Shown: positions 26,244 to 35,185 of the stretch, one piece after another
Numbering within the stretch: position 1 is the stretch's first letter
Layout of the letters: the number at the start of each line of letters is the position of its first letter
Source: [Empedobacter] haloabium
GTDB taxonomy: Bacteria > Pseudomonadota > Gammaproteobacteria > Burkholderiales > Burkholderiaceae_D
Direction: 5' to 3'
DNA length: 64,000 nt
Assembly (NCBI GenBank): GCA_008011715.2
Contig: CP136508.1
Location: 1,054,001-1,118,000 of the forward strand
Notes under the pieces: model-generated
Told to the model about the DNA's origin: nothing
The model's database searches: none
What the model saw: the letters and a program-made list of their open reading frames with translations, nothing else
Made by a program: the position numbers and the translations under genes

Positions 26244-27100
26244 GCACGACCACCACGTCCGCCATCGCCGCCGCGCCGCGGTCCCTGCGCAGCCGCATCT
26301 TCAACCATCCCTTTACGCGCGCCGTCGTGGCCGTGCTGTGCGTGCAGGTGACGTTCTTCGCCGTGCTGATCCCGACCGGCATGCTGCCCAAGCCGTACCG
26401 CCAGGGCTGGCCGATGCTGCTGACGGCGGTGGCCGTGGTGGCGGCCTATCGCTGGTACGTGCGCAAGCTGGAACGGCGCGACGTGCCGGAACTGGCCTTG
26501 CGCGGCGCCGGCCGCGAGCTGGGGCAGGGCATCGGCCTGGGCGCGCTGCTGGTGGTGTTCTGCAGCGCCGTGCTGCTGGCTGCCGGCGCCTGGACGCCGA
26601 CCGGCACGGTGGCATGGACCGTGATGCTCAAGCCGTTGCCGGAGCAGATCATGGTGGCGTTCTTCGAGGAGATCCTGTTTCGCGCCGTGATCTTCCGCCT
26701 GCTGGAGAAGTCGTGGGGCACGACGATCGCGTTTGCCGTGTCGTCCCTGCTGTTCGCACTGGCCCACCTGTCGAACGACAGCTTCGGCTTGCTGCCGGCC
26801 GTGATGACCGCCGTCGCCTCGGCCACGCTGACGGGCGCCTGGCTCGTCACGCGCCGCCTGTGGCTGCCGATCGGCCTGCACTTCGCCTGGAACTACCTGT
26901 TCGACGCCGTGTTCTCGCCGCCCGTCTCGGGCCATCCGGGCCGCGGCTGGATCCAGATCGCCACCGCGGGCCCGGACTGGCTGACGGGCGGCGGCTACGG
27001 CGTGGAAGGCTCCCTCGTCACGCTGGTGGGCTGGGGCGTGGCCGCCATGGTGCTGGTGGCGGCCGCGCGCCGGCGGGGCCACTGGCTGCCCAAGCCATGA
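26240..27100 (+). CDS. CPBP-family intramembrane metalloprotease
   Basis: 286 residues with about eight hydrophobic segments. CPBP (Abi/Rce1) motifs are in order: FFEEILFRAVIFRLLE (Glu-Glu-x3-Arg), FALAHLSND and LHFAWNYLFDAVFS. Members are membrane proteases related to CAAX prenyl protease 2, and in bacteria are linked to bacteriocin immunity or envelope maintenance. Translationally coupled to the MarR gene through ATGA. The substrate is unknown. Confidence 0.85.
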   Translation: MSTTTTSAIAAAPRSLRSRIFNHPFTRAVVAVLCVQVTFFAVLIPTGMLPKPYRQGWPMLLTAVAVVAAYRWYVRKLERRDVPELALRGAGRELGQGIGLGALLVVFCSAVLLAAGAWTPTGTVAWTVMLKPLPEQIMVAFFEEILFRAVIFRLLEKSWGTTIAFAVSSLLFALAHLSNDSFGLLPAVMTAVASATLTGAWLVTRRLWLPIGLHFAWNYLFDAVFSPPVSGHPGRGWIQIATAGPDWLTGGGYGVEGSLVTLVGWGVAAMVLVAAARRRGHWLPKP

Positions 27101-27134
27101 TCACCGCGCCAGCGGGTCGTCACGGCGCGAGGCC

Positions 27135-27164
27135 GGCGTGGCGGGACAAGGCGTGGCGGGACAA
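27135..27164. repeat. 15-bp tandem repeat, two copies
   Basis: GGCGTGGCGGGACAA occurs twice in a row at 27135-27149 and 27150-27164, followed by a partial third GGCGGGG. It sits in the 99-bp gap between the convergent CPBP and WG/Sel1 genes. No hairpin with a T-run is seen. Confidence 0.6.
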
Positions 27165-27199
27165 GGCGGGGAACCGGCGGGTCGAAGCGGTCGCGCTTC

Positions 27200-29656
27200 T
27201 TATTCGCCGAGCTCGCGCAGCAGCTCGCTGAAATACATGGCCCGTTTCGAATGGTGTTGCGCGGCCTTGCCCTTGCCGGCGCTTTTCGCTTCCTGTGCCA
27301 GTTGCCGGTGCAGGCCGGCCGCGGCATCGCAGGCGGCGGCGTGGCCGCGCCGCCGCGTCCCGGGCGTGGCAACGGTCGCCAGTTCGAACAGGCGCAGCGC
27401 TTCGCTCCGATCGACCGGGCCACCGATGCCGTCGCGCCAGCAGCGGCCCAGGTGGTACTGCGCTTCGTCTGAGCCGTAGCGGTCGTCGCCAGCCGCCTGT
27501 TCGTAAAGCGCGCGGGCGCGCACCGGATCGCAAGCGTCGCCCAGTTCCCGTTCGTAGAGCTGGGCCAGCAGATTGGCGGCATCGCGGTAATCCGGATAGT
27601 CGTCGAGTGCCTGCTCCAGCTGCCGCCGCGCCGCATCCGGATCGGCCGGGCAGCCGGTGCCGTCGAGCAGGTAGCGGGCGTAGAGGTACTGCGCTTCCAG
27701 CTGGCCACCGGCGGCAGCCGTGGCGTACCAGCGGCAGGCCTCGGCCGCGTCGCCGGCGGCTGCATACGCCTCGCCCAGCGCCGCGCAGGCCAGGGCGTCG
27801 CCCACGCCGGCGATGACGTGGGGACCCAGCCGCGCGGCCGCAGCGGCGTCGGCGGCGATGGCAGGGGCCTTCCTGGTCTGTTCCAGTTGATAAGCCAGCT
27901 CGGTGACCTCGCTGCCGTCGGCGTACAGGCGCCAGGCCTGGCCGTCGCGCCAGGCGTAAGCGGCCTTGCCCGCGCTCCAGGCCTGTTCGATATCGCTGGC
28001 CGCCAGCACGCCGGCCATCAGGTCCGGCTGGCGCGCTTGGGCGGAAAAGCGTTCGTAGCGTTGTGGGACGAACGGCGTACCGTCCGGGTGGGCGATGCCC
28101 CAGCCCTGGTCGTCGCGGTACATCAGCAGCAGTGCGCGGCCGGCCGCCGCCAGGCTCCAGATGAAGCGGTACTCGCAGGGCAGCACGAGCTGCTGCGCGC
28201 GTGCGTCCCACAAACCCTTGCGGCCGTCCCGCGCATCGACGACGAACAGCGCGGGCACGCCGCTGCTGGCGTCCTCCGACGGGCGCAGCTCCTGCAGCAC
28301 GTCGATCGCTTCGAATTGCGGCGGCACCAGCACCGTGCCGTCGTACAGCGTGGCGCCGACACCTTGCGCGCCCTGCGGCACGACCAGGTAGATGGCCCGC
28401 ACCGTGCCGGAACCGTCGTCGTCCAGCTGGCACAGCAGTTCCAGCTCATTGTGGATCGCGGGTAGTCCCGGCTGGCCGTTGCGCCGGAAGGTGCCGTACG
28501 ACTTGTCGATGCGGACCACCGCGTCGCCGCCGTCCACCAGGCAGCGCACTTCCTTGAACGGTCCGCTGATCCATGGCGTGCCGTCCGCGCACAGCAGGTC
28601 GACCCGTTTCGGCCCGTGCTTGAGCCGCCATGCGGCCAGGTCTTCCAGGTATTCCGCCTTCTTGTAGGTGGTCGCGGTCAGGGGCTTGCCGGTGCGATCG
28701 ATCAAGCCGAAGCCCTCTGCCGTCGCGACTTTGGCGACGCCGGCCGCGTTGAAGTCCGAGCAGCCGTCCAGGAACCGGGCGGCGATCGCTACCCGACCCC
28801 GGGCGTCGAGATAGCCGAACTTGCCATCCTGTTCGAACAGCGCATGGCCTTCGCGCCAGTCGTACAGGTCGTCCAGCCGGGGCGCCATGATTTCCTTGCC
28901 GTCGCGGTCGTACAGTCCCAGCTTGTCATGACGCTCCAGGATGCCGAACGGCTGGCCGTACCCGATCGGATCGATCTCGTCGTAGTAAGCCGGGAGGACG
29001 ACGGTGCCGTCCGCGCGGCGCAGGCCATACAGGCCGGTCTCCTCATCTTCGAAGACATACAAGCCTTCGCATGCCTCGTCGTCGGCGTCCCACCCGCCGT
29101 CGTCCTCCTGGGCGACCAGCCAGCAGCCGAAGCCCAGTTCGTCGGCCGCGTCGTGCGGCGTGAAGTCGTACAGCTTTTCGACGGCGCGATGGTCGTCTTC
29201 CTCGATGGCCGCGCAGGCATGCTCCCAGCGCGCGGCGCAGTCGCGCACGAAGTCGTCCATCATCGCTTCCGGCGAGCCGGTGCCGGTCAGCCAGAAGAGC
29301 TCATTGAGTTCGCCGTAATATGCCGTGCCGCCGGCAGCGGCCAGCGCCGCGCGCAACTGGTCCACCTGCGCCGCGAAGTCGTCCGGTTCGGCCAGCCCTG
29401 GGTGGGCGGCCACGAAGTCCAGCAGCCGGAACAGGCGCTGCTCGGCCAGCACGCGGTCGGCATAGATGCCACCGCAGACGGAGGGCAGGAAGACCTGCTG
29501 CGCATCCTGGCTGGGGCCGTGCATGGCGGCGCTGAACAGCACCTTCCACAACGGCGGCACGAAATTGTTGGCTTCGCCGATGGCGGCCTCGATGGCGGGA
29601 GCCGCCCCGCCGTCCGGCAGCTTGTCCACGGTGTACAGAAAGACCCGGTTGCCCAT
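27200..29656 (-). CDS. Large WG-repeat / Sel1-repeat protein
   Basis: 818 residues from the ATG at 29656; the open frame continues upstream but there it covers the neighbouring oxidoreductase gene in antisense. Residues about 1-200 are acidic with no known domain. About 210-560 hold WG (beta-propeller-like) repeats such as GLYGLRRADGTVVLPAYYDEI, KLGLYDRDGKEIMAPRLDDL and KFGYLDARGRVAIAARF. About 610-780 hold Sel1-like helical repeats (ALGEAYAAAGDAAEACRWYATAA, AQYLYARYLLDGTGCPADPDAARR). No signal peptide. Such proteins act as scaffolds; some are linked to polymorphic toxins or signalling. The partner is not identifiable. Confidence 0.8.
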   Translation of the reverse strand: MGNRVFLYTVDKLPDGGAAPAIEAAIGEANNFVPPLWKVLFSAAMHGPSQDAQQVFLPSVCGGIYADRVLAEQRLFRLLDFVAAHPGLAEPDDFAAQVDQLRAALAAAGGTAYYGELNELFWLTGTGSPEAMMDDFVRDCAARWEHACAAIEEDDHRAVEKLYDFTPHDAADELGFGCWLVAQEDDGGWDADDEACEGLYVFEDEETGLYGLRRADGTVVLPAYYDEIDPIGYGQPFGILERHDKLGLYDRDGKEIMAPRLDDLYDWREGHALFEQDGKFGYLDARGRVAIAARFLDGCSDFNAAGVAKVATAEGFGLIDRTGKPLTATTYKKAEYLEDLAAWRLKHGPKRVDLLCADGTPWISGPFKEVRCLVDGGDAVVRIDKSYGTFRRNGQPGLPAIHNELELLCQLDDDGSGTVRAIYLVVPQGAQGVGATLYDGTVLVPPQFEAIDVLQELRPSEDASSGVPALFVVDARDGRKGLWDARAQQLVLPCEYRFIWSLAAAGRALLLMYRDDQGWGIAHPDGTPFVPQRYERFSAQARQPDLMAGVLAASDIEQAWSAGKAAYAWRDGQAWRLYADGSEVTELAYQLEQTRKAPAIAADAAAAARLGPHVIAGVGDALACAALGEAYAAAGDAAEACRWYATAAAGGQLEAQYLYARYLLDGTGCPADPDAARRQLEQALDDYPDYRDAANLLAQLYERELGDACDPVRARALYEQAAGDDRYGSDEAQYHLGRCWRDGIGGPVDRSEALRLFELATVATPGTRRRGHAAACDAAAGLHRQLAQEAKSAGKGKAAQHHSKRAMYFSELLRELGE

Positions 29657-29699
29657 ATGTCGCGTCAGGATTAAGAAATGTGCAACTATAACAGCGGCG

Positions 29700-30947
29700 T
29701 CATTCGATGCTGGCCAGCGTGGCGGCCCTGGCCGGGAGGATCGGGATGCGCGCGGCTGGCGGCGCCCAGCCGAACAGCTGTTCGCACGCGGCCGCGCAGG
29801 TGCTGCCCTGGCACGGGCCCATGCCCACCCGTGTGGCCAGCTTCGCCTCGCGCCAGTCGCGCCAGGGCGCCAGCTCGGCCGCTGTGACGTCCTCGCAGCG
29901 GCAAACGATGGTGTCGGGCTGGCACAGCGCGCGCCAGGCGGGGCGCGGCGCGAAATGGCGCGCCAGCAGGGCTGCGAAATCCTGCGCTCGCCGCAACGCG
30001 CGCAGGTCGGCCCCGGACGGCGCCAGCCCCAATGCATGCAAGGCGGCGACGCGGCCCTGGGCCAGCGCCTGGTCCACGCCGCCGCCCCCCGTGCATTCGC
30101 CGGCGGCCCAGATATGTGGGACGGTGGTTTGCTGGCGCTCGTCCACCCGCAACGCACCGCGTTCGACGGCGCAGCCGAAGGCCTGGCCCAGTTCCGTATT
30201 GGGCAGCAGGCCGAAGGCGGCGGCGAGCAGATCGCAGTCGTATGCCGTGCGCCCGCGCGCCGTCTCGACGACGATCGTGCGCAGCGTCGCGTCGCCTGTG
30301 GCCTCGACCACCAGCGCGTCCGTCAAGTAGGGTATCGGCCGCAGCTGCGCGAAGAGTTGCGCGGCCTGGCGCAGCTTGTCGTGGTGGCGCAGCGCAAGGC
30401 CCAGGCCGAAGCGCGCCAATGCCGCGCGCGGCTGGTGCTCGACGATGGCCACCACCTGCGCGCCCGCCGCCAGCGCGGTGGTGGCGCTGGCCAACAGGAG
30501 CGGACCGGAGCCGGCGACGACGACCTTGCGCCCCCGTACCGGCAGGCCGCCTTTGATCAGCGCCTGCAGGCCGCCGGCGCCCGTCACGCCGGGCAGGGTC
30601 CAGCCGGGGAACGGCACGAAGCGTTCGCGCGCCCCGGTGCACAGCAGCAGCCGTTCGAACGGCACGCGAGTGCCGCCCGCATCGCTTTCCAGCAGCAGCG
30701 TGCGCGCATCGGCCGCGCCGACGACGCGGGTGTCGCGCACGTGGATAAAGTCGGGATGATCCTGCAACGTGGCCCACAGCGCATCGGCGGCGGGCGCGTT
30801 CCAGGTACCGGGACCGCCGCGCCAGACCTGGCCGCCGGCGGCTCGGTGGTCGTCGATCAGGCAGACCTGGGCACCGCCCAGCACGGCCGCGTGCGCGGCT
30901 GCCAGCCCGGCCGGGCCGCTGCCGACGATGTGCAGCGTAGGGTTCAT
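29700..30947 (-). CDS. FAD/NAD-binding subunit of D-hydroxyproline dehydrogenase (HcnB-like)
   Basis: 415 residues from the ATG in an ATGA overlap with the 2Fe-2S subunit. Rossmann FAD motif GSGPAGLAAAHAA is at the N-terminus; a second nucleotide site GSGPLLLASATTALAAGA lies in the middle. The C-terminal bacterioferredoxin-type cysteine cluster reads CRCEDVT...GMGPCQGSTC. This is the HcnB / opine-oxidase alpha-type architecture. With a 2Fe-2S protein and a DAO-type flavoprotein it forms the three-subunit dehydrogenase that oxidises cis-4-hydroxy-D-proline in hydroxyproline catabolism. Hydrogen-cyanide synthase is the alternative for the set, but the deaminase and epimerase neighbours favour hydroxyproline. 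Confidence 0.82.
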   Translation of the reverse strand: MNPTLHIVGSGPAGLAAAHAAVLGGAQVCLIDDHRAAGGQVWRGGPGTWNAPAADALWATLQDHPDFIHVRDTRVVGAADARTLLLESDAGGTRVPFERLLLCTGARERFVPFPGWTLPGVTGAGGLQALIKGGLPVRGRKVVVAGSGPLLLASATTALAAGAQVVAIVEHQPRAALARFGLGLALRHHDKLRQAAQLFAQLRPIPYLTDALVVEATGDATLRTIVVETARGRTAYDCDLLAAAFGLLPNTELGQAFGCAVERGALRVDERQQTTVPHIWAAGECTGGGGVDQALAQGRVAALHALGLAPSGADLRALRRAQDFAALLARHFAPRPAWRALCQPDTIVCRCEDVTAAELAPWRDWREAKLATRVGMGPCQGSTCAAACEQLFGWAPPAARIPILPARAATLASIE

Positions 30948-31201
30948 GCCAATGTCCCCGTCTGGATCTGCATGCCATCGCGGCAGGCGGTACGGCACGC
31001 CAGCACGTGGGGCTGACCGTCCACAGTGACGCGGCACTCCTGGCAGCGGCCCATCCCGCACAGGGCGAAGCGGCACTGGCCCGTCATGGAGGTGCGGGTG
31101 CGCAACGTGCCGGCCGTGACGATGGCGGCGACGACGCTGGCGCCGGCCGGGACCGTGACGGCGATGCCATCGATCGTCACGCTGCAGCTACGTTCAGTCA
31201 T
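30944..31201 (-). CDS. 2Fe-2S ferredoxin-like subunit of D-hydroxyproline dehydrogenase
   Basis: 85 residues. The [2Fe-2S] motif CRFALCGMGRCQECRV plus a distal Cys in VLACRT is the HcnA-type ferredoxin fold. It overlaps the DAO subunit gene by 8 bp and the FAD/NAD subunit gene by 4 bp, so stoichiometric coupled translation is expected. It probably carries electrons between the two flavin subunits of the complex. Confidence 0.85.
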   Translation of the reverse strand: MTERSCSVTIDGIAVTVPAGASVVAAIVTAGTLRTRTSMTGQCRFALCGMGRCQECRVTVDGQPHVLACRTACRDGMQIQTGTLA

Positions 31202-32306
31202 AGAGGAATCTCGCTGGTGAATAAGGGTCCGGGTCGATGGCGGTGGGCTGCCCGGCCATCAGGTCCGCCAGCAGCAGGGCGGTGCCGAACGCCGTCGTCA
31301 CGCCCAGGCCTTCGTGCCCGGTCGCCAGCCAGGTGCGTGGCCGGCTCGGATGGGCGCCGATGACGGGCCGGCCGTCCGGACTGGCCGGGCGCATGCCGGT
31401 CCAGGAACGGATGACCTGCATTCGCGCCAGTTCCGGCAGCAGGGCGATGGCGCTGCGCAGCACGGCCGCCAGCACCTTGGGATCGACGGCGGCGTCGGCG
31501 ATGCCGTCCTGCCGGCACGAGCCGATCAGCCACTGGCCCGTGGGGCGCGGCTGCACGTTGGCCGCCACCGCCAGGCCGTCCGCGCCGGCCGCCGCCTGCC
31601 CATAGCCCATGCTGACCACCTGGTGGCGCAGGCGGCCGGGATAGCGGTCCGTGATGGCCAGGTGGCCCTTGCGGGGGAACACCGGTATGTCCGGCAGCAG
31701 CGCCGTGGTGGCGCAGCCGGCCGCCACGACGACGTCGTGCGCGTCGAGGCGCTCACCCGTTTGCAGGTGTACACAGCCGGCGCCGATGCCGGTGATGGGG
31801 GCACCGAACAGCGTGGCGCCGCCCAGCGCCGTCAACTGGATCGCCAGGTCGCGCGCGACGGCCGGCGGGTAGACCACGCCGTCCGGCAGAACGCGCACGG
31901 CGCCGGCCAGTCCTGGCCTCAACGCCGGTTCCGCCGCCGCCAGCTGCATGGGTGAGAGCTGATCGGCATGCCAGCCGCGCCGCGCCAGCCGCTCCGCCCG
32001 GGCGGCGGCATGGGCCAGCTGGTCGTCGTCTTCCGCCACCCACAGCGTGCCGCAGCGCACGTGTTCGGCGCGCTGGCCGTGTTCCGCGACATAGCGGTCC
32101 CACAGGCGCAGCGACAGCAGGCACAGGTCCAGTTCATCCTCCGACTCGTCCAGCGCGACCAGGTGGCCCATGCCGGCGGCGGTCGTGCCGCCGCCGGGCC
32201 CGAGCCGGTCCACCAGCAGCACTTGCCGCCCGCGCGCCTGCAGCTCGACGGCGCACGCGGCGCCGACGATGCCGGCGCCGACCACGATCACGTCAGGATG
32301 CGTCAC
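31194..32306 (-). CDS. DAO-type FAD oxidoreductase, catalytic subunit of D-hydroxyproline dehydrogenase
   Basis: 370 residues, starting at GTG in a GTGA overlap with the deaminase stop. FAD-binding VIVVGAGIVGAACAVELQARG is at the N-terminus, and the C-terminal flavin motif is TGHEGLGVTTAFGTALLLADL. The fold is glycine oxidase / D-amino-acid oxidase (DAO). In hydroxyproline pathways this subunit dehydrogenates cis-4-hydroxy-D-proline to 1-pyrroline-4-hydroxy-2-carboxylate, the substrate of the deaminase encoded just upstream. No transmembrane anchor is evident. Confidence 0.85.
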   Translation of the reverse strand: MTHPDVIVVGAGIVGAACAVELQARGRQVLLVDRLGPGGGTTAAGMGHLVALDESEDELDLCLLSLRLWDRYVAEHGQRAEHVRCGTLWVAEDDDQLAHAAARAERLARRGWHADQLSPMQLAAAEPALRPGLAGAVRVLPDGVVYPPAVARDLAIQLTALGGATLFGAPITGIGAGCVHLQTGERLDAHDVVVAAGCATTALLPDIPVFPRKGHLAITDRYPGRLRHQVVSMGYGQAAAGADGLAVAANVQPRPTGQWLIGSCRQDGIADAAVDPKVLAAVLRSAIALLPELARMQVIRSWTGMRPASPDGRPVIGAHPSRPRTWLATGHEGLGVTTAFGTALLLADLMAGQPTAIDPDPYSPARFLYD

Positions 32307-33199
32307 GCCAGCACGGGCAGAGCGGGGCGCTTGGCGATGGCGGTGCGGATGACCTGCTCGACCTGTTCGCGCCGTGCGCCCGTCAGCGGCAGGCGCGGTG
32401 CGCGCACGCGGTCGTTGGAGCCGATGGCGATCTGCTCGGCCAGCTTGATGTTCTGCACCAGGTAGGTCGACACGTCCAGGTCCAGCAGCGGCCGGAACCA
32501 GCGGTAGATGTCGAGCGCTTCGCGCTGCCGGCCGGCGCGCATCAGGCGGTAGATCGCCACCGTCTCGGCCGGGAAGGCCAGGCACAGGCCGGCGACCCAG
32601 CCGGTAGCGCCGACCGCCAGCGCCTCGAACGCCAGGTTGTCCACGCCCGTCAGCAGGGCGAAGCGGTCGCCGAAGTGATTGATGATGTCCGTGCTGCGGC
32701 GGATGTCGTCGGACGATTCCTTGACCGCGACGAACAAATCGATCTTCGCCAGTTCTTCCATGATCGGGATCGTCACGTCGACCCGGTAGGCCAGCCGGTT
32801 CGAATAGATCATGATGGGCAGCTCGCTGGCACTGGCGATCGCCGTCAGCGTCGCCACCGTCTCGCGCGGGTCGGTATGGTAGATCGTGCTCGGCACGACC
32901 ATCAGGCCGTCGGCGCCGGCGCGCGCGGCCTTGCGCGCCAGTTCGCATGCGTCGCGGGTCGCGGCCTCCGCAATCGTCAGCAGCGCCGGCTTCGTGCCGC
33001 TGACCTGTTTGCACAGGCGCAGCACCTCGATGCGCTCGTCGTGCGACAGCATCGGGCCTTCGCCCAGTGAGCCGCAGGCGATCAGGCCGTCCACGCCCGC
33101 GTCCATCTGCAACTGGAAGCAGCGCAGCATCTCGTCCCGGTCAAGCGTGCCGTCGTCCGTGAATTTCGTCGTGACCGCTGGAAGTACTCCGTTCCACAT
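32303..33199 (-). CDS. Dihydrodipicolinate-synthase-family 1-pyrroline-4-hydroxy-2-carboxylate deaminase
   Basis: 298 residues, the usual DHDPS length. TIM-barrel motifs: CGSLGEGPML (phosphate/carboxylate site), Tyr132 in IMIYSNR, and Schiff-base Lys160 in FVAVKESS. In hydroxyproline catabolism this enzyme deaminates and dehydrates Pyr4H2C to 2-oxoglutarate semialdehyde. It is the first gene of the leftward operon, with ribosome-binding site AAAGGAA before ATG 33199 and the promoter at 33227-33255. Family-level identity is firm; the substrate rests on the operon context. The semialdehyde dehydrogenase that completes the path is not in the window. Confidence 0.85.
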   Translation of the reverse strand: MWNGVLPAVTTKFTDDGTLDRDEMLRCFQLQMDAGVDGLIACGSLGEGPMLSHDERIEVLRLCKQVSGTKPALLTIAEAATRDACELARKAARAGADGLMVVPSTIYHTDPRETVATLTAIASASELPIMIYSNRLAYRVDVTIPIMEELAKIDLFVAVKESSDDIRRSTDIINHFGDRFALLTGVDNLAFEALAVGATGWVAGLCLAFPAETVAIYRLMRAGRQREALDIYRWFRPLLDLDVSTYLVQNIKLAEQIAIGSNDRVRAPRLPLTGARREQVEQVIRTAIAKRPALPVLA

Positions 33200-33226
33200 G
33201 ACTATTCCTTTCGTTTGAAAGCATCC

Positions 33227-33292
33227 ATGCTACGGCGCCCGGCCGTGCGGGTCTTGCGCGCAGCGCGCCACCGACACGCCGAAATCGGCACA
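33227..33292 (-). promoter_or_regulatory. Promoter and regulator box of the hydroxyproline operon
   Basis: On the minus strand: -10 TAGCAT (33227-33232), a 17-bp spacer, -35-like AAGACC (33250-33255), and upstream box TGTGCCGATTTC (33281-33292). The promoter at 35097 has the same elements with the same -10/-35 spacing and the same 33-bp offset between CGGGTCTTG and GAAATCGGCACA. The weak -35 suggests an activator, probably the AraC-type protein encoded next door. Confidence 0.65.
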
Positions 33293-33376
33293 AGCGTGGC
33301 GCGCACGTCGCATGCCGCTCCCGCGCGTTTGCCAAGCCCCGCCAAAGCCACTATATTCGCCAGCAGGGAGGGAGAG

Positions 33377-34126
33377 ATGATCGATACAGGAGGCTTGGCC
33401 GATCTCGCGACGGTCGGTATCGAAGCGGTGGAGACGATGTTCGACGGCTTGAACGATATCGCGTTCTTCATCAAGGACAGGGAAGGGCGCTACCTCAGCA
33501 TCAACCACACGATGGTGCGGCGCTGCAGGGCGCGGCACAAGCACGAGGTGATCGGCAAGACGGCGCTGGAACTGTTCCCGCGCGCGCTGGCCGAATCGTA
33601 TTTCGCGCAGGACCGCAAGGTGATGGACAGCGGCGAAGGGATCGACAAGCACCTGGAACTGCACCTCTATCCGGGCCGCAGCCGCGGCTGGTGCATCACG
33701 CGCAAGATGCCCTTGCGCGACCAGGATGGTGCGGTGGTGGGCCTGATCGGCACGTCGCGCGACCTGGGCCTGCCGGACGAGCTGCATCCCGCCTATCGCC
33801 AGATCGCCGAGATCGCCCAGTACATCCGCGAGCACTACCGGCAGACCGTGTGCCTGAAGGAGCTGGCCGCGCAGGCCGGCTTGTCGCTGTCGCGCGTCGA
33901 GCGGTTGTTCCAGAAGGTGTTCCATCACTCGCCCCGGCAGCTGTTGCTGCAGTGCCGGCTGTCCGCCGCACGCGAGATTATCGCCAGCAATCCCGGCATC
34001 CGCATCGCGGAGGTGGCGTACGAATGCGGCTATACGGACCACAGCGCTTTCAGCCGCCAGTTCAAGGCCTACGTCGGCATGAGCCCCACCCAGTATGGCC
34101 AGCAGGTCGAGCGCGGCCTGAAGTAG
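33377..34126 (+). CDS. PAS domain / AraC-type regulator of the hydroxyproline genes
   Basis: 249 residues from the ATG preceded by GGGAGGGAGA. A PAS-type sensor (about 20-125; IAFFIKDREGRYLSINHTMV, GLIGTSRDLG) is followed by an AraC/XylS DNA-binding domain: first helix-turn-helix CLKELAAQAGLSLSRVERLF, second IRIAEVAYECGYTDHSAFSRQF. It is divergent from the catabolic operon and ends 2 bp from the convergent epimerase gene. By position it should activate both leftward promoters through the GAAATCGGCACA box; that is inference. Confidence 0.88.
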   Translation: MIDTGGLADLATVGIEAVETMFDGLNDIAFFIKDREGRYLSINHTMVRRCRARHKHEVIGKTALELFPRALAESYFAQDRKVMDSGEGIDKHLELHLYPGRSRGWCITRKMPLRDQDGAVVGLIGTSRDLGLPDELHPAYRQIAEIAQYIREHYRQTVCLKELAAQAGLSLSRVERLFQKVFHHSPRQLLLQCRLSAAREIIASNPGIRIAEVAYECGYTDHSAFSRQFKAYVGMSPTQYGQQVERGLK

Positions 34127-34127
34127 C

Positions 34128-35066
34128 TCAGGCGCCGGCGATGCCCCCGGCGAATGGGTCGTCGTCCTCGAACACGAGCCTTGCTTCGCCGCTGATCCAT
34201 GCGCGGCCGCGGATGGTCGGCGCGATCCGTGCGCCGATGCGCCGGTAGCTGGCCTCGAACACGCTGCCGATGATGCTCTCCTGCCGCCACACCTGGCCTT
34301 CGGCCAGCCTGCCGTCCGCCGCCAGGCAGGCCAGCTTGGCGCTGGTGCCCGTGCCGCAGGGGGAGCGGTCGTAGGCCTTGCCGGGGCATAGCACGAAGTT
34401 GCGGCTGTCGGCCTGTTGCGAAGGGCCGAACAGCTCCACGTGATCGATCGCCGCGCCATCGGCGCCCGTGATGCCCTGTTCGTGCAGGGCCTGCATCACG
34501 GCCTGCGCGAACGCGGCCAGCGCGCCGATATTGCGCGCCTCCACCGCCAGGCCATGCTGTCCGACCAGGAAAAACCAGTTGCCGCCCCAGGCGATATCGC
34601 CGATCACGGTGCCGAAGCCGGGCACTGCCACAGCCCTCTGCTTGGCCAGCCGCCAGGACGGCACGTTGTCGACGCTGACGGAGCCGTCCGCATGCAGATC
34701 CGCGACCACCACGCCGACCGGTGTGTCGATGCGATGCCGGCCCGGCCCGATACGCCCCAGGTGCGCCAGCGATTTCACCAGGCCGATGGTGCCGTGGCCG
34801 CACATGCCAAGATAGCCTGCGTTATTGAAGAAGATCACGCCGGCCACGCAATCGTCGGCATGCGGCGCGCACAGCAGCGCGCCGACCAGCACGTCCGACC
34901 CGCGCGGCTCGCAGACAGTGCCGGTGCGTACGGCGTCGTGGCTGGCCCTGAAGCGCTCCAGCCGTTCGGCCAGCGGGCCGGTGCCGAGGTCGGGTCCCCC
35001 TTCCACGATCAGGCGGGTGGGTTCGCCACCGGTATGGGAATCGATGATCGTCAGCGTCTTGGTCAT
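34128..35066 (-). CDS. 4-hydroxyproline 2-epimerase (proline racemase superfamily)
   Basis: 312 residues. Both catalytic cysteines are present: Cys89 in GMCGHGTIG and Cys237 in [11 protein letters not shown]. Two cysteines indicate an epimerase or racemase; trans-3-hydroxyproline dehydratases have Thr at the second site. The enzyme converts trans-4-hydroxy-L-proline to cis-4-hydroxy-D-proline, feeding the dehydrogenase. It has its own promoter (35097-35125) that copies the layout of the catabolic operon promoter. It is divergent from the collagenase gene. Confidence 0.9.
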   Translation of the reverse strand: MTKTLTIIDSHTGGEPTRLIVEGGPDLGTGPLAERLERFRASHDAVRTGTVCEPRGSDVLVGALLCAPHADDCVAGVIFFNNAGYLGMCGHGTIGLVKSLAHLGRIGPGRHRIDTPVGVVVADLHADGSVSVDNVPSWRLAKQRAVAVPGFGTVIGDIAWGGNWFFLVGQHGLAVEARNIGALAAFAQAVMQALHEQGITGADGAAIDHVELFGPSQQADSRNFVLCPGKAYDRSPCGTGTSAKLACLAADGRLAEGQVWRQESIIGSVFEASYRRIGARIAPTIRGRAWISGEARLVFEDDDPFAGGIAGA

Positions 35067-35096
35067 GTGGCCTGCAATGGTGAGTGTGTGGCGACA

Positions 35097-35162
35097 AGGC
35101 TACAGTCGGCACCCGTCCGGGTCTTGGCGGTTTGCGGGACGGTTCGCGGCGAAATCGGCACA
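35097..35162 (-). promoter_or_regulatory. Promoter and regulator box of the epimerase gene
   Basis: Minus-strand -10 TAGCCT (35097-35102), 17-bp spacer, -35-like AAGACC (35120-35125), and upstream box TGTGCCGATTTC (35151-35162). The box lies 85 bp from the ATG, against 82 bp in the promoter at 33227. A shared GCATGCCG follows at 35179-35186. Confidence 0.65.
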
Positions 35163-35185
35163 GTTGGCCGGATGGCGCGCATGCC

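Noticed and set aside
29700..31201. Hydrogen cyanide synthase (hcnABC-like) reading of the three oxidoreductase genes
   Set aside because: The subunit types match, but the coupled deaminase, the 4-hydroxyproline epimerase and shared promoters point to hydroxyproline dehydrogenase.
34128..35066. Trans-3-hydroxyproline dehydratase
   Set aside because: Both catalytic positions are Cys (89 and 237); dehydratases have Thr at the second.
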